Positions 1 to 7,954 of a DNA stretch of 64,000 nt are shown piece after piece. Position 1 is the first letter of the stretch. Each line of letters starts with the position of its first letter. Position numbers and translations under genes: made by a program. Source of the stretch: Siphonobacter aquaeclarae. Lineage in GTDB: Bacteria > Bacteroidota > Bacteroidia > Cytophagales > Spirosomataceae. The stretch is taken from NCBI RefSeq assembly GCF_900103285.1, contig NZ_FNGS01000003.1, forward strand, positions 62,001-126,000, in the 5' to 3' direction. The notes beneath the pieces were generated by a model that saw only the letters and a list, made by a program, of their open reading frames with translations, had not been told where the DNA came from and ran no database searches.

Positions 1-594
1 GGCAAAGGCCGGTTGCTCGACGTTGGCTGCGGTACCGGCATGTTCCTCTCCGTTTGCCAGGAGGACGGCTGGAAAGTATCCGGTATAGAACCGGATTCAG
101 GCGCTCGGAAGCTGGCCGAAGAGCAGATTACCCAGCCCGTCAGTCCGGAGATACTCGGGAGTTATGCGGGGGAAACCTTTCAGGCCATTACCCTCTGGCA
201 CGTCCTCGAACACATTCACCGGCTGGAAGAAACCCTGGCCTGGCTCAACGAGCGACTGGCCGCTGACGGCCGGCTGATCATCGCTGTCCCTAATCTTGAG
301 TCGTATGATGCCTCACGGTATGGAGCGCAATGGGCAGCGTATGACGTACCGCGACACCTCTACCATTTTGCTCCGAATACCCTTAAACCGCTGATGGGAC
401 AGTATGGATTTGTGCTGGAGGAAACCCTTCCGATGCCATTTGATTCATTCTATGTCTCCATGCTCAGCACACGGTACCGGGATGGAAAAACCCGCTACCT
501 GGAGGCTATCCGGGAGGGACTCAAGTCCAATAGCCTCGGTAAAGGCGAGCGCCCCAACTACTCCAGTCTGATCTACGTATTCAAAAAAAGGTAA
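1..594 (+). CDS. SAM-dependent methyltransferase, 5' truncated by window edge
   Basis: Class I S-adenosylmethionine-dependent methyltransferase of the Methyltransf_23 type; substrate unknown. The reading frame is open to base 1, so the start lies outside the window. The visible part opens with the glycine-rich SAM-binding motif I (LLDVGCGTG), followed by an acidic residue at the end of strand 2 (GIEPDSGA) and a motif near WHVLEHIHR that is typical of this group. The C-terminal half (DVPRHLYHF) resembles methyltransferases often found with cell-surface polysaccharide or lipid biosynthesis genes, which is only a hint. The next gene starts five bases after the stop, so the two are probably co-transcribed. 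Confidence 0.85.
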   Translation, partial: GKGRLLDVGCGTGMFLSVCQEDGWKVSGIEPDSGARKLAEEQITQPVSPEILGSYAGETFQAITLWHVLEHIHRLEETLAWLNERLAADGRLIIAVPNLESYDASRYGAQWAAYDVPRHLYHFAPNTLKPLMGQYGFVLEETLPMPFDSFYVSMLSTRYRDGKTRYLEAIREGLKSNSLGKGERPNYSSLIYVFKKR

Positions 595-599
595 CCGTC

Positions 600-2201
600 A
601 TGCGGCATTTACTCTGGCTTTCCCTGGTCCTGCTTGTGGCAGGTTGCGCCCAGCAAAGCTCCCCTACCGGCGGCCCGAAAGACCTTACGCCTCCCCAGCT
701 GATCCGCCAGACACCGGCCAATCAGACGCTTAATTTCACGGGAAAAACAGTCGAACTGGAATTCGATGAATACGTCAGCGTCGATAACCTGATGCAGCAA
801 TTGCTGATCACGCCGGCGATTGAAGGGACCTATGATTTCAAAACGCAGCCTAAAGGGGTACGCATTACCTTCGACCAACCATTCCGTCCGAATACCACGT
901 ACTCCCTCAATTTCCGGAATGCATTCAAGGACGTTACGGAGCGGAATCCGGCACGAAACGTGAAGATCGTTTTTAGTACCGGGAAGAGCCTGGACTCTCT
1001 CCGGATGTCCGGAAACGTCCGGGATATGATGACTGATAAGCCTGCTTTTGATGCGCTCGTTGGCCTCTACCAAATCAGCGATACCCTCAAGTTTTCCAAG
1101 AACAAACCCTACTACCTCACCAAGACTGATAGCTCGGGAAACTTTACGCTCGAGAATCTGGCGCCCGGGCAGTACCGTCTGGCTGCGCTGCAGGACGTCA
1201 ACAATAACCTGCTTTTCAATACCGAGAAAGAAAAAATAGCCTTCCATCCGAATCCGATAACGCTGCCCGGATTCACCGACACGCCTACCCTGAAGCTTGT
1301 CGCCGCGGATATGGCGCCCCAGCGCCAGCCTAAGTCCATGGTGACTTCCAAACAGTATACTCTCGCGTATCCGAGAGGTATTCAGGATGTACAGGTATCG
1401 TTCTGGAAACGGGAAGACAGCCTCACGTATGCGCAGGTAGACGACAAGCAACTGCGCTTCTATAACCGGGAAGCCCGGACGGATACCATCCGCGCGCGGA
1501 TCACCGTCACCGATTCACTCAATAGGACGTTTTCCCACGATCAGAAAATCCGATTCAAAGACCGGCCGAAAAAAGGGAACGATATCGTCGAAGCGATGGA
1601 GACGAAAGTACTCCCGAAAAGCAGTGACGACATGGAGCGGAATTTTCATTATCAGCTCCGCTTCTCCAAGCCCATCACAAGGTTTGCTCCGGAGAATATC
1701 CTGCTTCAGGAAGACACCATCCGGAACATAAAGCTGACCGATAAAGACTGGAAATGGAACCGGTATAAGACCGAGCTGCTGATCGATAAGCCCATTGAAT
1801 TCCGCCGGGACGTGCGGGTGATTATGCCAAAGGGAACCTTCATTTCGATCGAAGGAGATACCGCCCAGGCCGTACGGGCATTACACGCCCTCCGCGATCC
1901 GGAGAAATACGGTACCATCAGCGGGGAAGTGAAGAACGTGCACTCTGACTTTTTTGTAGAGCTGATCGGCGCGGCCGATTATAAAGTCGTCGCGACGATC
2001 CGCAACAAGTCGCCCTTTACGTTTGTCTCGGTTCCGCCGGGAACCTACCGGCTCCGCCTGGTACTCGACCACAACAAGAATGGCCGGTGGGACCCTGGTA
2101 ATCCCGATGCGTTTATCAGCCCCGAACCCGTTATTCTGTTCCCCAATGAAATCAAACTGAAAGCTAACTTCGAGCTGCTGGGGAACGACTTCTCGCTCTG
2201 A
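600..2201 (+). CDS. Ig-like domain lipoprotein (Big_5/SbsA-like)
   Basis: Predicted lipoprotein of 533 aa, probably anchored in the outer membrane or facing the periplasm. A hydrophobic signal ends in a lipobox (LVAGC, Cys16). Residues about 25-115 form a bacterial Ig-like domain in which the phrases TPPQL and FDEYV are typical. A middle segment (about 130-220) resembles a carboxypeptidase-regulatory-like beta-sandwich (GNFTLENLAPGQYRL), and a similar motif recurs at the C terminus (VPPGTYRLRLVLDHNKNG). This architecture is widespread in Bacteroidota and its function is not established. The start five bases after the upstream methyltransferase suggests one transcript, closed by the terminator at 2221-2258. 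Confidence 0.85.
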   Translation: MRHLLWLSLVLLVAGCAQQSSPTGGPKDLTPPQLIRQTPANQTLNFTGKTVELEFDEYVSVDNLMQQLLITPAIEGTYDFKTQPKGVRITFDQPFRPNTTYSLNFRNAFKDVTERNPARNVKIVFSTGKSLDSLRMSGNVRDMMTDKPAFDALVGLYQISDTLKFSKNKPYYLTKTDSSGNFTLENLAPGQYRLAALQDVNNNLLFNTEKEKIAFHPNPITLPGFTDTPTLKLVAADMAPQRQPKSMVTSKQYTLAYPRGIQDVQVSFWKREDSLTYAQVDDKQLRFYNREARTDTIRARITVTDSLNRTFSHDQKIRFKDRPKKGNDIVEAMETKVLPKSSDDMERNFHYQLRFSKPITRFAPENILLQEDTIRNIKLTDKDWKWNRYKTELLIDKPIEFRRDVRVIMPKGTFISIEGDTAQAVRALHALRDPEKYGTISGEVKNVHSDFFVELIGAADYKVVATIRNKSPFTFVSVPPGTYRLRLVLDHNKNGRWDPGNPDAFISPEPVILFPNEIKLKANFELLGNDFSL

Positions 2202-2220
2202 CGCTTTCTGGCTTTGTCTC

Positions 2221-2258
2221 AAGAGGCTGCGGCATGTAGATGCCGCAGCCTCTTTTTT
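2221..2258 (+). terminator. Rho-independent terminator after the Ig-like lipoprotein gene
   Basis: A 14-bp stem (2221-2234 with 2241-2254) and a six-base loop are followed by a T run to 2258. It sits 20 bp after the stop codon. Confidence 0.9.
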
Positions 2259-2741
2259 ATTCAATGCCTCTGCCCAAAGCATGCCTCGTCAGCATACTCT
2301 TGCCCCATGCTCGACGCCCCTTGCCCCTTGCCGTCTGTGGATAACTCCGTTGATAACTCTGATTTTCCCGTGGAAAAGTGTTTCCAACCCGGTGGATGAA
2401 TGGAGTAGTTCTTCACACACGGTATTCCGAAAAATGAATGACTCCCCTCTTTCGTTGAAAACTCAGGAATCATCCACCGGAAACCCCATCAGTTATTAAC
2501 CGTGTATGTACCTTGTTTTCGGAAGACAATTATCCACGTGCCCGAAAAGAGGATACGGACAGTCTTCCACCATACTTTTATATTCAGTAACTTACATGTG
2601 GATAATGTGTGGGTTCACGTGGATAAGCCGGGATTTGATCCACGCACTACTCCACAAGGAATCCGGAAGAAAAATTTTTCCACCTTTCCACCGGACCAAC
2701 AACGATAACAAAAAAGAAATTTTTAAAAAGAGATTTAAACA
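2259..2741. other. Gene-free region with DnaA-box-like cluster: candidate oriC part 1
   Basis: This is the longest gene-free stretch in the window, with no convincing ORF. It contains two exact matches to the DnaA box TTATCCACA on the minus strand (2336-2344 and 2597-2605). It also has two matches with one mismatch (2530-2538 on plus, 2618-2626 on minus) and looser relatives near 2350, 2470, 2636 and 2648. The last 40 bases (about 2700-2741) are almost pure A/T with long A runs, like a duplex-unwinding element. In many Bacteroidota oriC is not next to dnaA, so the absence of dnaA here does not argue against the call. The origin assignment is inferred from motif density. Confidence 0.5.
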
Positions 2742-4562
2742 ATGATTGTACGTAGCGTTTGGTTGTGGGTAATCGTCTGCCTGCTGGCTCTCCCGGTGGC
2801 GGCGCAGAAAGCCGACTCTACGGAGGTGCGGCTGGGATTGGAATATGTCCGGACGGGAGAATTTGAAAAGGCCCGCGCCGTGCTGCAGAAACTAGCCCGT
2901 GGAAAAGAATGGACGCCGGTCGTGTACAAGCCCTATCTCCAGACGCTGATCCGCCTGAAGGAGTTTTCAGAGGCAGATAAATACCTCCGCCGCCTGGTCA
3001 AGGCCGAACCGGACGTACTGGCCTATCAGGTGGACTATGCCCGCCTGCTGGAAACACAGGGAAAGGTGAAGGAAGCCGACAAAGCCTACGAAGAGGTAAT
3101 TGCACGCGCCCAGAAGAAGGAAGAATGGACGTACGAGCTCGGAAAGGCCTTCTCAGACGCCGATCAGCCGGATCAGGCACTACGACTCTTCCAGGCCGCC
3201 CGATCGGCTCAGGGAGAGCCCGCACGGTACGCGCTGCCGATGGCCCGGCTCTACCGGCTGTTGAACCAGCCGGAGCCGATGTTTGAAGAATACCTCCTCT
3301 ACGGATCGCAGCAGGGAAACCTTGAAGCGGCACAGGGGTTTCTTCAGGATGAACTGAAGGACGAAAAAAGCCTGGTGGCCTTCGAGCGGCTGATGTACAA
3401 AAAGGTTCAGGACAAGCCGAACGAGGCCTACTATTCCCGGATGCTCATCTGGTTTCTGATGCAGCAGAAAGAGTTCAGCCGGGCTTTTGTACAGGCACGG
3501 GCGCTGGACAAGCGCCTGCGCCTCGAGGGGCAGGAAGTCACGGATATCGGCTTCATGGCGATGCAGAACAAGGACTTCGAGGCGGCCGGAAAGATATTCG
3601 AATACCTGGTGAAGGAATACCCGAAAAGTCCGAATTACCCCATTTACCGGCGGCTCCTGATCAATGCGAAGGAGGAAGTGGTGAAGACAACCTACCCCGT
3701 CAACACCGCGGATATCCGCCTGCTCATCCGGGAGTACCAGCGCATGTTTGCCGAAGTAGGTCAGACGCCCAAGACCCTGGAGGCGCTCCGGAATACGGCC
3801 CATTTGTATGCGTTTTACCTCAACGAAAAGGATACGGCCGAAGCGATTCTTCAGGGAGCGATACGCGCCGGGCAGCTCGACCGCGAGTTTTCGGACCGCT
3901 GCAAGCTCGATCTCGGCGATATCTATGTCCTGAAAAATGAACCCTGGGAAGCGACGCTGCTGTACTCTCAGGTGGAGAAATCGGCGAAAGATAGCCCCCT
4001 CGGCTACGACGCCAAACTTCGCAACGCGAAGCTTTCGTACTACAAGGGCGATTTCGAACTGGCAGCTGAAACGCTGGATATTCTCAAGAAAGCGACCAGC
4101 CGCGAAATCTCAAATGATGCTATAGAGCTCAGCCTGCTCATCCAGGATAATACCGGCATGGACACGACAGAAACGGCGATGAAGGCCTATGCGTCGGTCG
4201 AATTGCTCCTGTTTCAGCACCGTACCGATGAAGCCCTCGATCAGCTCAATACACTGTATCAGACGTACAAAAACCACCCGCTGGCCGACGAACTCCTCTG
4301 GCTGAGGGCGAATACCCTTCTCAAGGAAAACAGAGCGCAGGAGGCCGTGAATGACCTCGACAAGATACTGGCGTCTTATGCGCATGACATTCTCGGAGAC
4401 GATGCCCTTTTTCTTTCCGCTAAAATCCGGCAGGAGAAGTTGAACGACAAAGACGGCGCCCTCAGGCAGTTTCAGGAGCTGCTTCAGAAATACCCCGGAA
4501 GCATCTATACCGCCGAGGCCCGCAAACGCTTCAGAATTCTGCGGGGTGACGCAATAAATTAG
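2742..4562 (+). CDS. Secreted tetratricopeptide-repeat protein
   Basis: 606 aa with a clear signal peptide (hydrophobic core VWLWVIVCLLALPV, cleavage near VAAQ), so exported, probably periplasmic. Most of the chain is helical TPR-type repeats: early copies near LEYVRTGEFEKARAVL and ARLLETQGKVKEADKAY, later copies near AKLSYYKGDFELAAETL and LLWLRANTLLKENRAQEAV. The last repeat (KDGALRQFQELLQKYPGS) resembles YbgF/BamD-type TPRs. TPR arrays hold protein complexes together; no enzymatic domain is visible. The gene lies between two clusters of DnaA-box-like sequences. Nothing in the protein suggests a replication role. Confidence 0.85.
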   Translation: MIVRSVWLWVIVCLLALPVAAQKADSTEVRLGLEYVRTGEFEKARAVLQKLARGKEWTPVVYKPYLQTLIRLKEFSEADKYLRRLVKAEPDVLAYQVDYARLLETQGKVKEADKAYEEVIARAQKKEEWTYELGKAFSDADQPDQALRLFQAARSAQGEPARYALPMARLYRLLNQPEPMFEEYLLYGSQQGNLEAAQGFLQDELKDEKSLVAFERLMYKKVQDKPNEAYYSRMLIWFLMQQKEFSRAFVQARALDKRLRLEGQEVTDIGFMAMQNKDFEAAGKIFEYLVKEYPKSPNYPIYRRLLINAKEEVVKTTYPVNTADIRLLIREYQRMFAEVGQTPKTLEALRNTAHLYAFYLNEKDTAEAILQGAIRAGQLDREFSDRCKLDLGDIYVLKNEPWEATLLYSQVEKSAKDSPLGYDAKLRNAKLSYYKGDFELAAETLDILKKATSREISNDAIELSLLIQDNTGMDTTETAMKAYASVELLLFQHRTDEALDQLNTLYQTYKNHPLADELLWLRANTLLKENRAQEAVNDLDKILASYAHDILGDDALFLSAKIRQEKLNDKDGALRQFQELLQKYPGSIYTAEARKRFRILRGDAIN

Positions 4563-4718
4563 CCGTTTTCCACATTGTATGGAAAAGTCCGTGGCAGTGA
4601 GAAACAGTAAGTTGTCAGGCAGTCGGGAGAACTGTCACGGGCTTTTTCCCCAGAGATATGTGGACAAGTAGTCGCCATTGTTAATAACTCCCGGTAGTTT
4701 TCCACAGCTTTCACACCT
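4563..4718. other. Second DnaA-box-like cluster: candidate oriC part 2
   Basis: This 156-bp intergenic segment contains TTTTCCACA at 4566-4574 and 4698-4706, both fitting the relaxed DnaA consensus TTWTNCACA. It also has the minus-strand box TTGTCCACA at 4659-4667, one mismatch from consensus. With the cluster at 2336-2656 it brackets the TPR gene, which would give a split origin if both parts bind DnaA. No terminator is evident for the upstream gene. Confidence 0.4.
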
Positions 4719-5816
4719 ATGAACCTTCTTTTCCGTACCGGCCTCGCCCTGGGCCTGTGGACTCTTGCTCTTTCTGCATGGGCACAGGGGGAAGAACGCT
4801 TTTCCACGTGGACATTCGGCGCCCAGAAAACCCAGCGCGGCGGCCCCTGCGATGTATACATGTTCAAATCGAACGACCACGCTGAAAAGGTCGTTGACAA
4901 CATTCTCCGCTCCGCTGGTATGGGATTCGGCAAACGCAATTTCCAGGTAGTGGAATGCCCGCGGACAGATAACTGCTATGCGACCATCATCAATGGCGTG
5001 CGGTACATCGTATACGACAACTCGTTTCTGAAGCTCGTGGAAGACCGAACCCATACCGACTGGGCGGCCATCAGCATTATGGCACATGAAATCGGTCACC
5101 ATATTCTCGGGCATACATCCGACGGAATGGGCAGCCGGCCGGACAAGGAACTACAGGCTGATTACTTCTCCGGATTTGTGGTGCATAACCTCGGCGGTTC
5201 TCTCGAAGAAGCACAGATTGCGATCCGGGTACTTCAGGGCGAAGAAGGCGACGCCAGCCACCCGCCACGACGCGATCGGCTCGCAACAATCGAAAAGGGA
5301 TGGCGCGAGGCCGACAGCTTTTATCCTCGTCTGGTGAAGAATAGCTCCTCCCCTACCCCACCGCCCGCTCCCGAAATCGTCAAAAATGAACCGAAGCCGG
5401 AGCCTCCGAAAACGGAAACCCGGACGGGCTGCATTGACGGAAACTGTGACGACGGCGAAGGCGTCTACATCAACCGCAAAACCCTCGAACGCTATGAGGG
5501 CGAATGGCAGGAAAGCCGCCCGCATGGATTCGGTATTCAGTTCTACGCAAACGGCAAAAAGAAATACGAGGGAGAGTTTGCCAACGGCAAATTCGACGGA
5601 AATGGAACCCTCTGGCTTTCGAACGGAAACATCTACACCGGCGATTTCAAGACGGGCACGGTACACGGCAAAGGCGTGCTGCTGTATGCCAACGGAGACC
5701 GGTACATGGGCGAATTCCGGAACGGGCAACGGCACGGACAGGGTAAGTATGTGTACGCCGGCGGGCGGCAGGAAGTAGTCTACTACGTCAACGACGCCCG
5801 GAGGAAAGCGGAATAA
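4719..5816 (+). CDS. Secreted M48-like metallopeptidase fused to MORN repeats
   Basis: 365 aa with an N-terminal signal peptide (cleavage near SAWAQG). The middle carries a gluzincin zinc site, HEIGH at residues 123-127 followed by HILGH. Downstream acidic residues in KELQADYFSGF (144-150) could supply the third ligand, as in M48-type peptidases. A proline-rich linker (about 208-235) leads to at least four MORN repeats in the last 120 residues (YEGEWQESRPHGFG, YEGEFANGKFDGNG, YTGDFKTGTVHGKG, YMGEFRNGQRHGQG). MORN repeats usually bind lipid or protein, so they may position the peptidase at an envelope surface (inference). Substrate unknown. A terminator follows at 5836-5858. Confidence 0.8.
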   Translation: MNLLFRTGLALGLWTLALSAWAQGEERFSTWTFGAQKTQRGGPCDVYMFKSNDHAEKVVDNILRSAGMGFGKRNFQVVECPRTDNCYATIINGVRYIVYDNSFLKLVEDRTHTDWAAISIMAHEIGHHILGHTSDGMGSRPDKELQADYFSGFVVHNLGGSLEEAQIAIRVLQGEEGDASHPPRRDRLATIEKGWREADSFYPRLVKNSSSPTPPPAPEIVKNEPKPEPPKTETRTGCIDGNCDDGEGVYINRKTLERYEGEWQESRPHGFGIQFYANGKKKYEGEFANGKFDGNGTLWLSNGNIYTGDFKTGTVHGKGVLLYANGDRYMGEFRNGQRHGQGKYVYAGGRQEVVYYVNDARRKAE

Positions 5817-5835
5817 CGTATCGACCGACGAAGGG

Positions 5836-5858
5836 GCCGGCTCACAGCCGGCTTTTTT
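5836..5858 (+). terminator. Rho-independent terminator
   Basis: GCCGGCT (5836-5842) and AGCCGGC (5846-5852) form a 7-bp stem with a three-base loop and a T6 run to 5858. It lies 20 bp after the peptidase-MORN stop codon. Confidence 0.85.
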
Positions 5859-5959
5859 CTTTTCCCGTGAAAAACACCCGCCGGAATAAGGGGTCGACTT
5901 CTCCGGAAATGTTCTAATTTAGACTTCAAATAAGAATACCTCTCAAAAACTAGAAACCT

Positions 5960-7765
5960 ATGGAGACGCAAACGCTGACTGCCCCCGCACCGGCAGATAA
6001 ATCGACCTACAGCAGGGTGTTTGACCTGCTGCCGCATTTTGTCTCCCGGTACAATAGCGATGACGCGCTGGTTTCGAAAGTGAACGGCAAGTGGGAGAAA
6101 ATACCTGCCGCTACGTTTATCGAAACCGCCAACCGCATCAGCCTCGGGCTGATTAAACTCGGTATCCGGAAAGACGATAAGATTGCCATTATTTCCCCGA
6201 ACCGGCCGGAATGGAATTTCGTGGACTTCGGTGTTCAGCAACTTGGCGCCGTATCGGTTCCCCTCTATCCGACGATTACCATCGAAGATTACCGGTATAT
6301 CCTCAGGGACTCGGAGGCGAAGCTGGTTTTTGTCGCCAACACCGATCTGCTGGCGAAAGTGAAGGAGGCTATCACCGAAGTAGAAGGCGTGGAAGGAGTA
6401 TATACCTTCGACCGGATACCCGGCGTCCCGCACTGGAGTGAAGTAGCCGATCTCGGAAAAGACGAAGATCCGTCCCAGCTGGAAAGCTATAAGGCGGCGG
6501 TTTCGGAAGAAGACCTGCTGACGCTGATTTATACCTCGGGTACGACAGGCGTTCCGAAAGGCGTCATGCTGACGCACCATAACCTGCTCTCTAACGTAGA
6601 AGCCGTCAAGGATTACATTCCCATCGGTCCCGGTGAAAAAGCCCTGAGTTTCCTCCCCCTGTGCCACGTGTACGAGCGGATGATCGTGTACATGTACATG
6701 CGCTACGGGGTGTCGATCTACTATGCCGAAAGCATGGATACCATCGCGGAAAACCTGAAGGAAGTAAAACCCACGGTTTTTACCACAGTACCCCGGTTGC
6801 TGGAGAAGGTTTACGACAAAATCGTCGCAAAAGGATACGAACTCAGCGGCATCAAAAAGCAACTGTTCTTCTGGGCGCTGAACCTGGGCCTGCGGTATGA
6901 TCCCGTTCAGGATATGGGCTTTTTCTACAACATTCAGTTAAAACTGGCGCGAAAACTCATCTTCAGCAAATGGCAGGAAGCACTGGGAGGTAATATCCGC
7001 CTCATCGTAACCGGCTCAGCGGCGCTGCAACCGCGCCTGGCCAGGGTATTCTGGGCGGCAGGTATTCCTGTGACGGAGGGATACGGGCTGACGGAAACTT
7101 CCCCTGTTATCTCTGTCGGAAAGGTCATGCCGCCGGACCTGCGGGTGGGTTGCGTCGGCACGATTATCCCCGATGTCCACGTGAAAATTGCGGAAGATGG
7201 AGAAATCCTCGTCAAAGGTCCCAACATCATGAAGGGGTACTACCGGAAGCCGGAACAGACCGCCGAGGCCATCGACAAGGACGGCTGGTTCCATACCGGA
7301 GACATCGGCGAGATGGTAGAGGGCCGCTTCCTCAAAATCACCGACCGGAAAAAGGAAATGTTCAAAACCTCAGGCGGTAAGTATGTGGCGCCCCAGATGG
7401 TTGAAAACAAGCTCAAGGAATCGAAGTACATCGAACAGGTGATCGTCGTGGGCGAAGGGCAGAAGTTTCCCTCCGCGCTCATCATTCCGGAATTCGGAGC
7501 CCTGAAGGTATTCTGCCAGCTTAACAACCTGGATCCGACGATGACGCCCGAGCAAATGGTAAAAAACGAGCAGATCGTGGCGAAAATCGAACAGGAAATC
7601 GAACGGTTGAATGCAAGCTTCGCGAAATACGAACAGGTCAAGAAGTTCCGTCTCCTCGCTACGCCGTTTACGATAGAAGCAGGTGAACTTACACCGACGC
7701 TGAAATTGAAACGTAAGGCTATTCTGAAGCGATATCAGTCCGTGATTGAGGGAATCTATCAATAG
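5960..7765 (+). CDS. Long-chain acyl-CoA synthetase (AMP-forming)
   Basis: Adenylate-forming enzyme of 601 aa that activates long-chain fatty acids to acyl-CoA through an acyl-AMP intermediate, at the inner face of the cytoplasmic membrane. The signature motifs are present in order: the phosphate-binding loop YTSGTTGVPKG (191-201), the adenine motif GYGLTETSP, the ribose-binding GWFHTGDIG, and the hinge DRKKEMFKTSGGK. Length and motifs match FadD15/FAA-type long-chain enzymes. The gene is monocistronic, with terminators on both sides. Chain-length preference cannot be read from sequence. Confidence 0.93.
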   Translation: METQTLTAPAPADKSTYSRVFDLLPHFVSRYNSDDALVSKVNGKWEKIPAATFIETANRISLGLIKLGIRKDDKIAIISPNRPEWNFVDFGVQQLGAVSVPLYPTITIEDYRYILRDSEAKLVFVANTDLLAKVKEAITEVEGVEGVYTFDRIPGVPHWSEVADLGKDEDPSQLESYKAAVSEEDLLTLIYTSGTTGVPKGVMLTHHNLLSNVEAVKDYIPIGPGEKALSFLPLCHVYERMIVYMYMRYGVSIYYAESMDTIAENLKEVKPTVFTTVPRLLEKVYDKIVAKGYELSGIKKQLFFWALNLGLRYDPVQDMGFFYNIQLKLARKLIFSKWQEALGGNIRLIVTGSAALQPRLARVFWAAGIPVTEGYGLTETSPVISVGKVMPPDLRVGCVGTIIPDVHVKIAEDGEILVKGPNIMKGYYRKPEQTAEAIDKDGWFHTGDIGEMVEGRFLKITDRKKEMFKTSGGKYVAPQMVENKLKESKYIEQVIVVGEGQKFPSALIIPEFGALKVFCQLNNLDPTMTPEQMVKNEQIVAKIEQEIERLNASFAKYEQVKKFRLLATPFTIEAGELTPTLKLKRKAILKRYQSVIEGIYQ

Positions 7766-7770
7766 CATGG

Positions 7771-7798
7771 AAAAAGGGCCGCTAACGGCCCTTTTTTG
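7771..7798 (+). terminator. Rho-independent terminator of acyl-CoA synthetase gene
   Basis: GGGCCG (7776-7781) pairs with CGGCCC (7786-7791) across a four-base loop. The stem is preceded by A5 and followed by T6. Confidence 0.9.
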
Positions 7799-7827
7799 TT
7801 TCTCAGGGATAAGATTGAACTAAAACC

Positions 7828-7895
7828 GTCTGTGTATTCTGTGAAGTCTGTGAGCTATTTTGATTGTTCTCACAGACTTCACAGAATACACAGAC
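7828..7895. repeat. Palindromic 9-mer element, copy A
   Basis: A perfect 27-bp inverted repeat (7828-7854 and 7869-7895) around a 14-base spacer. Each arm consists of three tandem 9-bp units: TCTGTG plus TAT, then AAG, then AG-C on the left, and the exact complement on the right. There is no T run, so it is not a classical terminator, and it lies between two terminators in a convergent intergenic region. Related copies are at 16272, 34113 and 57181. Confidence 0.85.
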
Positions 7896-7902
7896 ATAGT
7901 TG

Positions 7903-7947
7903 AAAAGAAAGCGGCTGCCTCATCTTGTAAGGCAGCCGCTTTCTTTT
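7903..7947. terminator. Bidirectional terminator between convergent genes
   Basis: An 18-bp perfect stem (7903-7920 with 7930-7947) and a nine-base loop, with A-rich 5' and T-rich 3' stem ends. It would stop transcription from either side and mainly serves the minus-strand permease gene ending at 7955. Confidence 0.85.
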
Positions 7948-7954
7948 CATGGGA

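Noticed and set aside
2502-2745. Short overlapping ORFs in the origin-like region
   Set aside because: Under 80 codons, no start context or domain, and they cover the box cluster in several frames.
5783-6862. 359-aa minus-strand ORF
   Set aside because: Antisense to the acyl-CoA synthetase gene and running through a terminator; no recognisable domain.
7828-7895. CRISPR-like repeat array
   Set aside because: The 9-bp units are arranged as inverted arms without spacers of constant length, and no cas genes are present.
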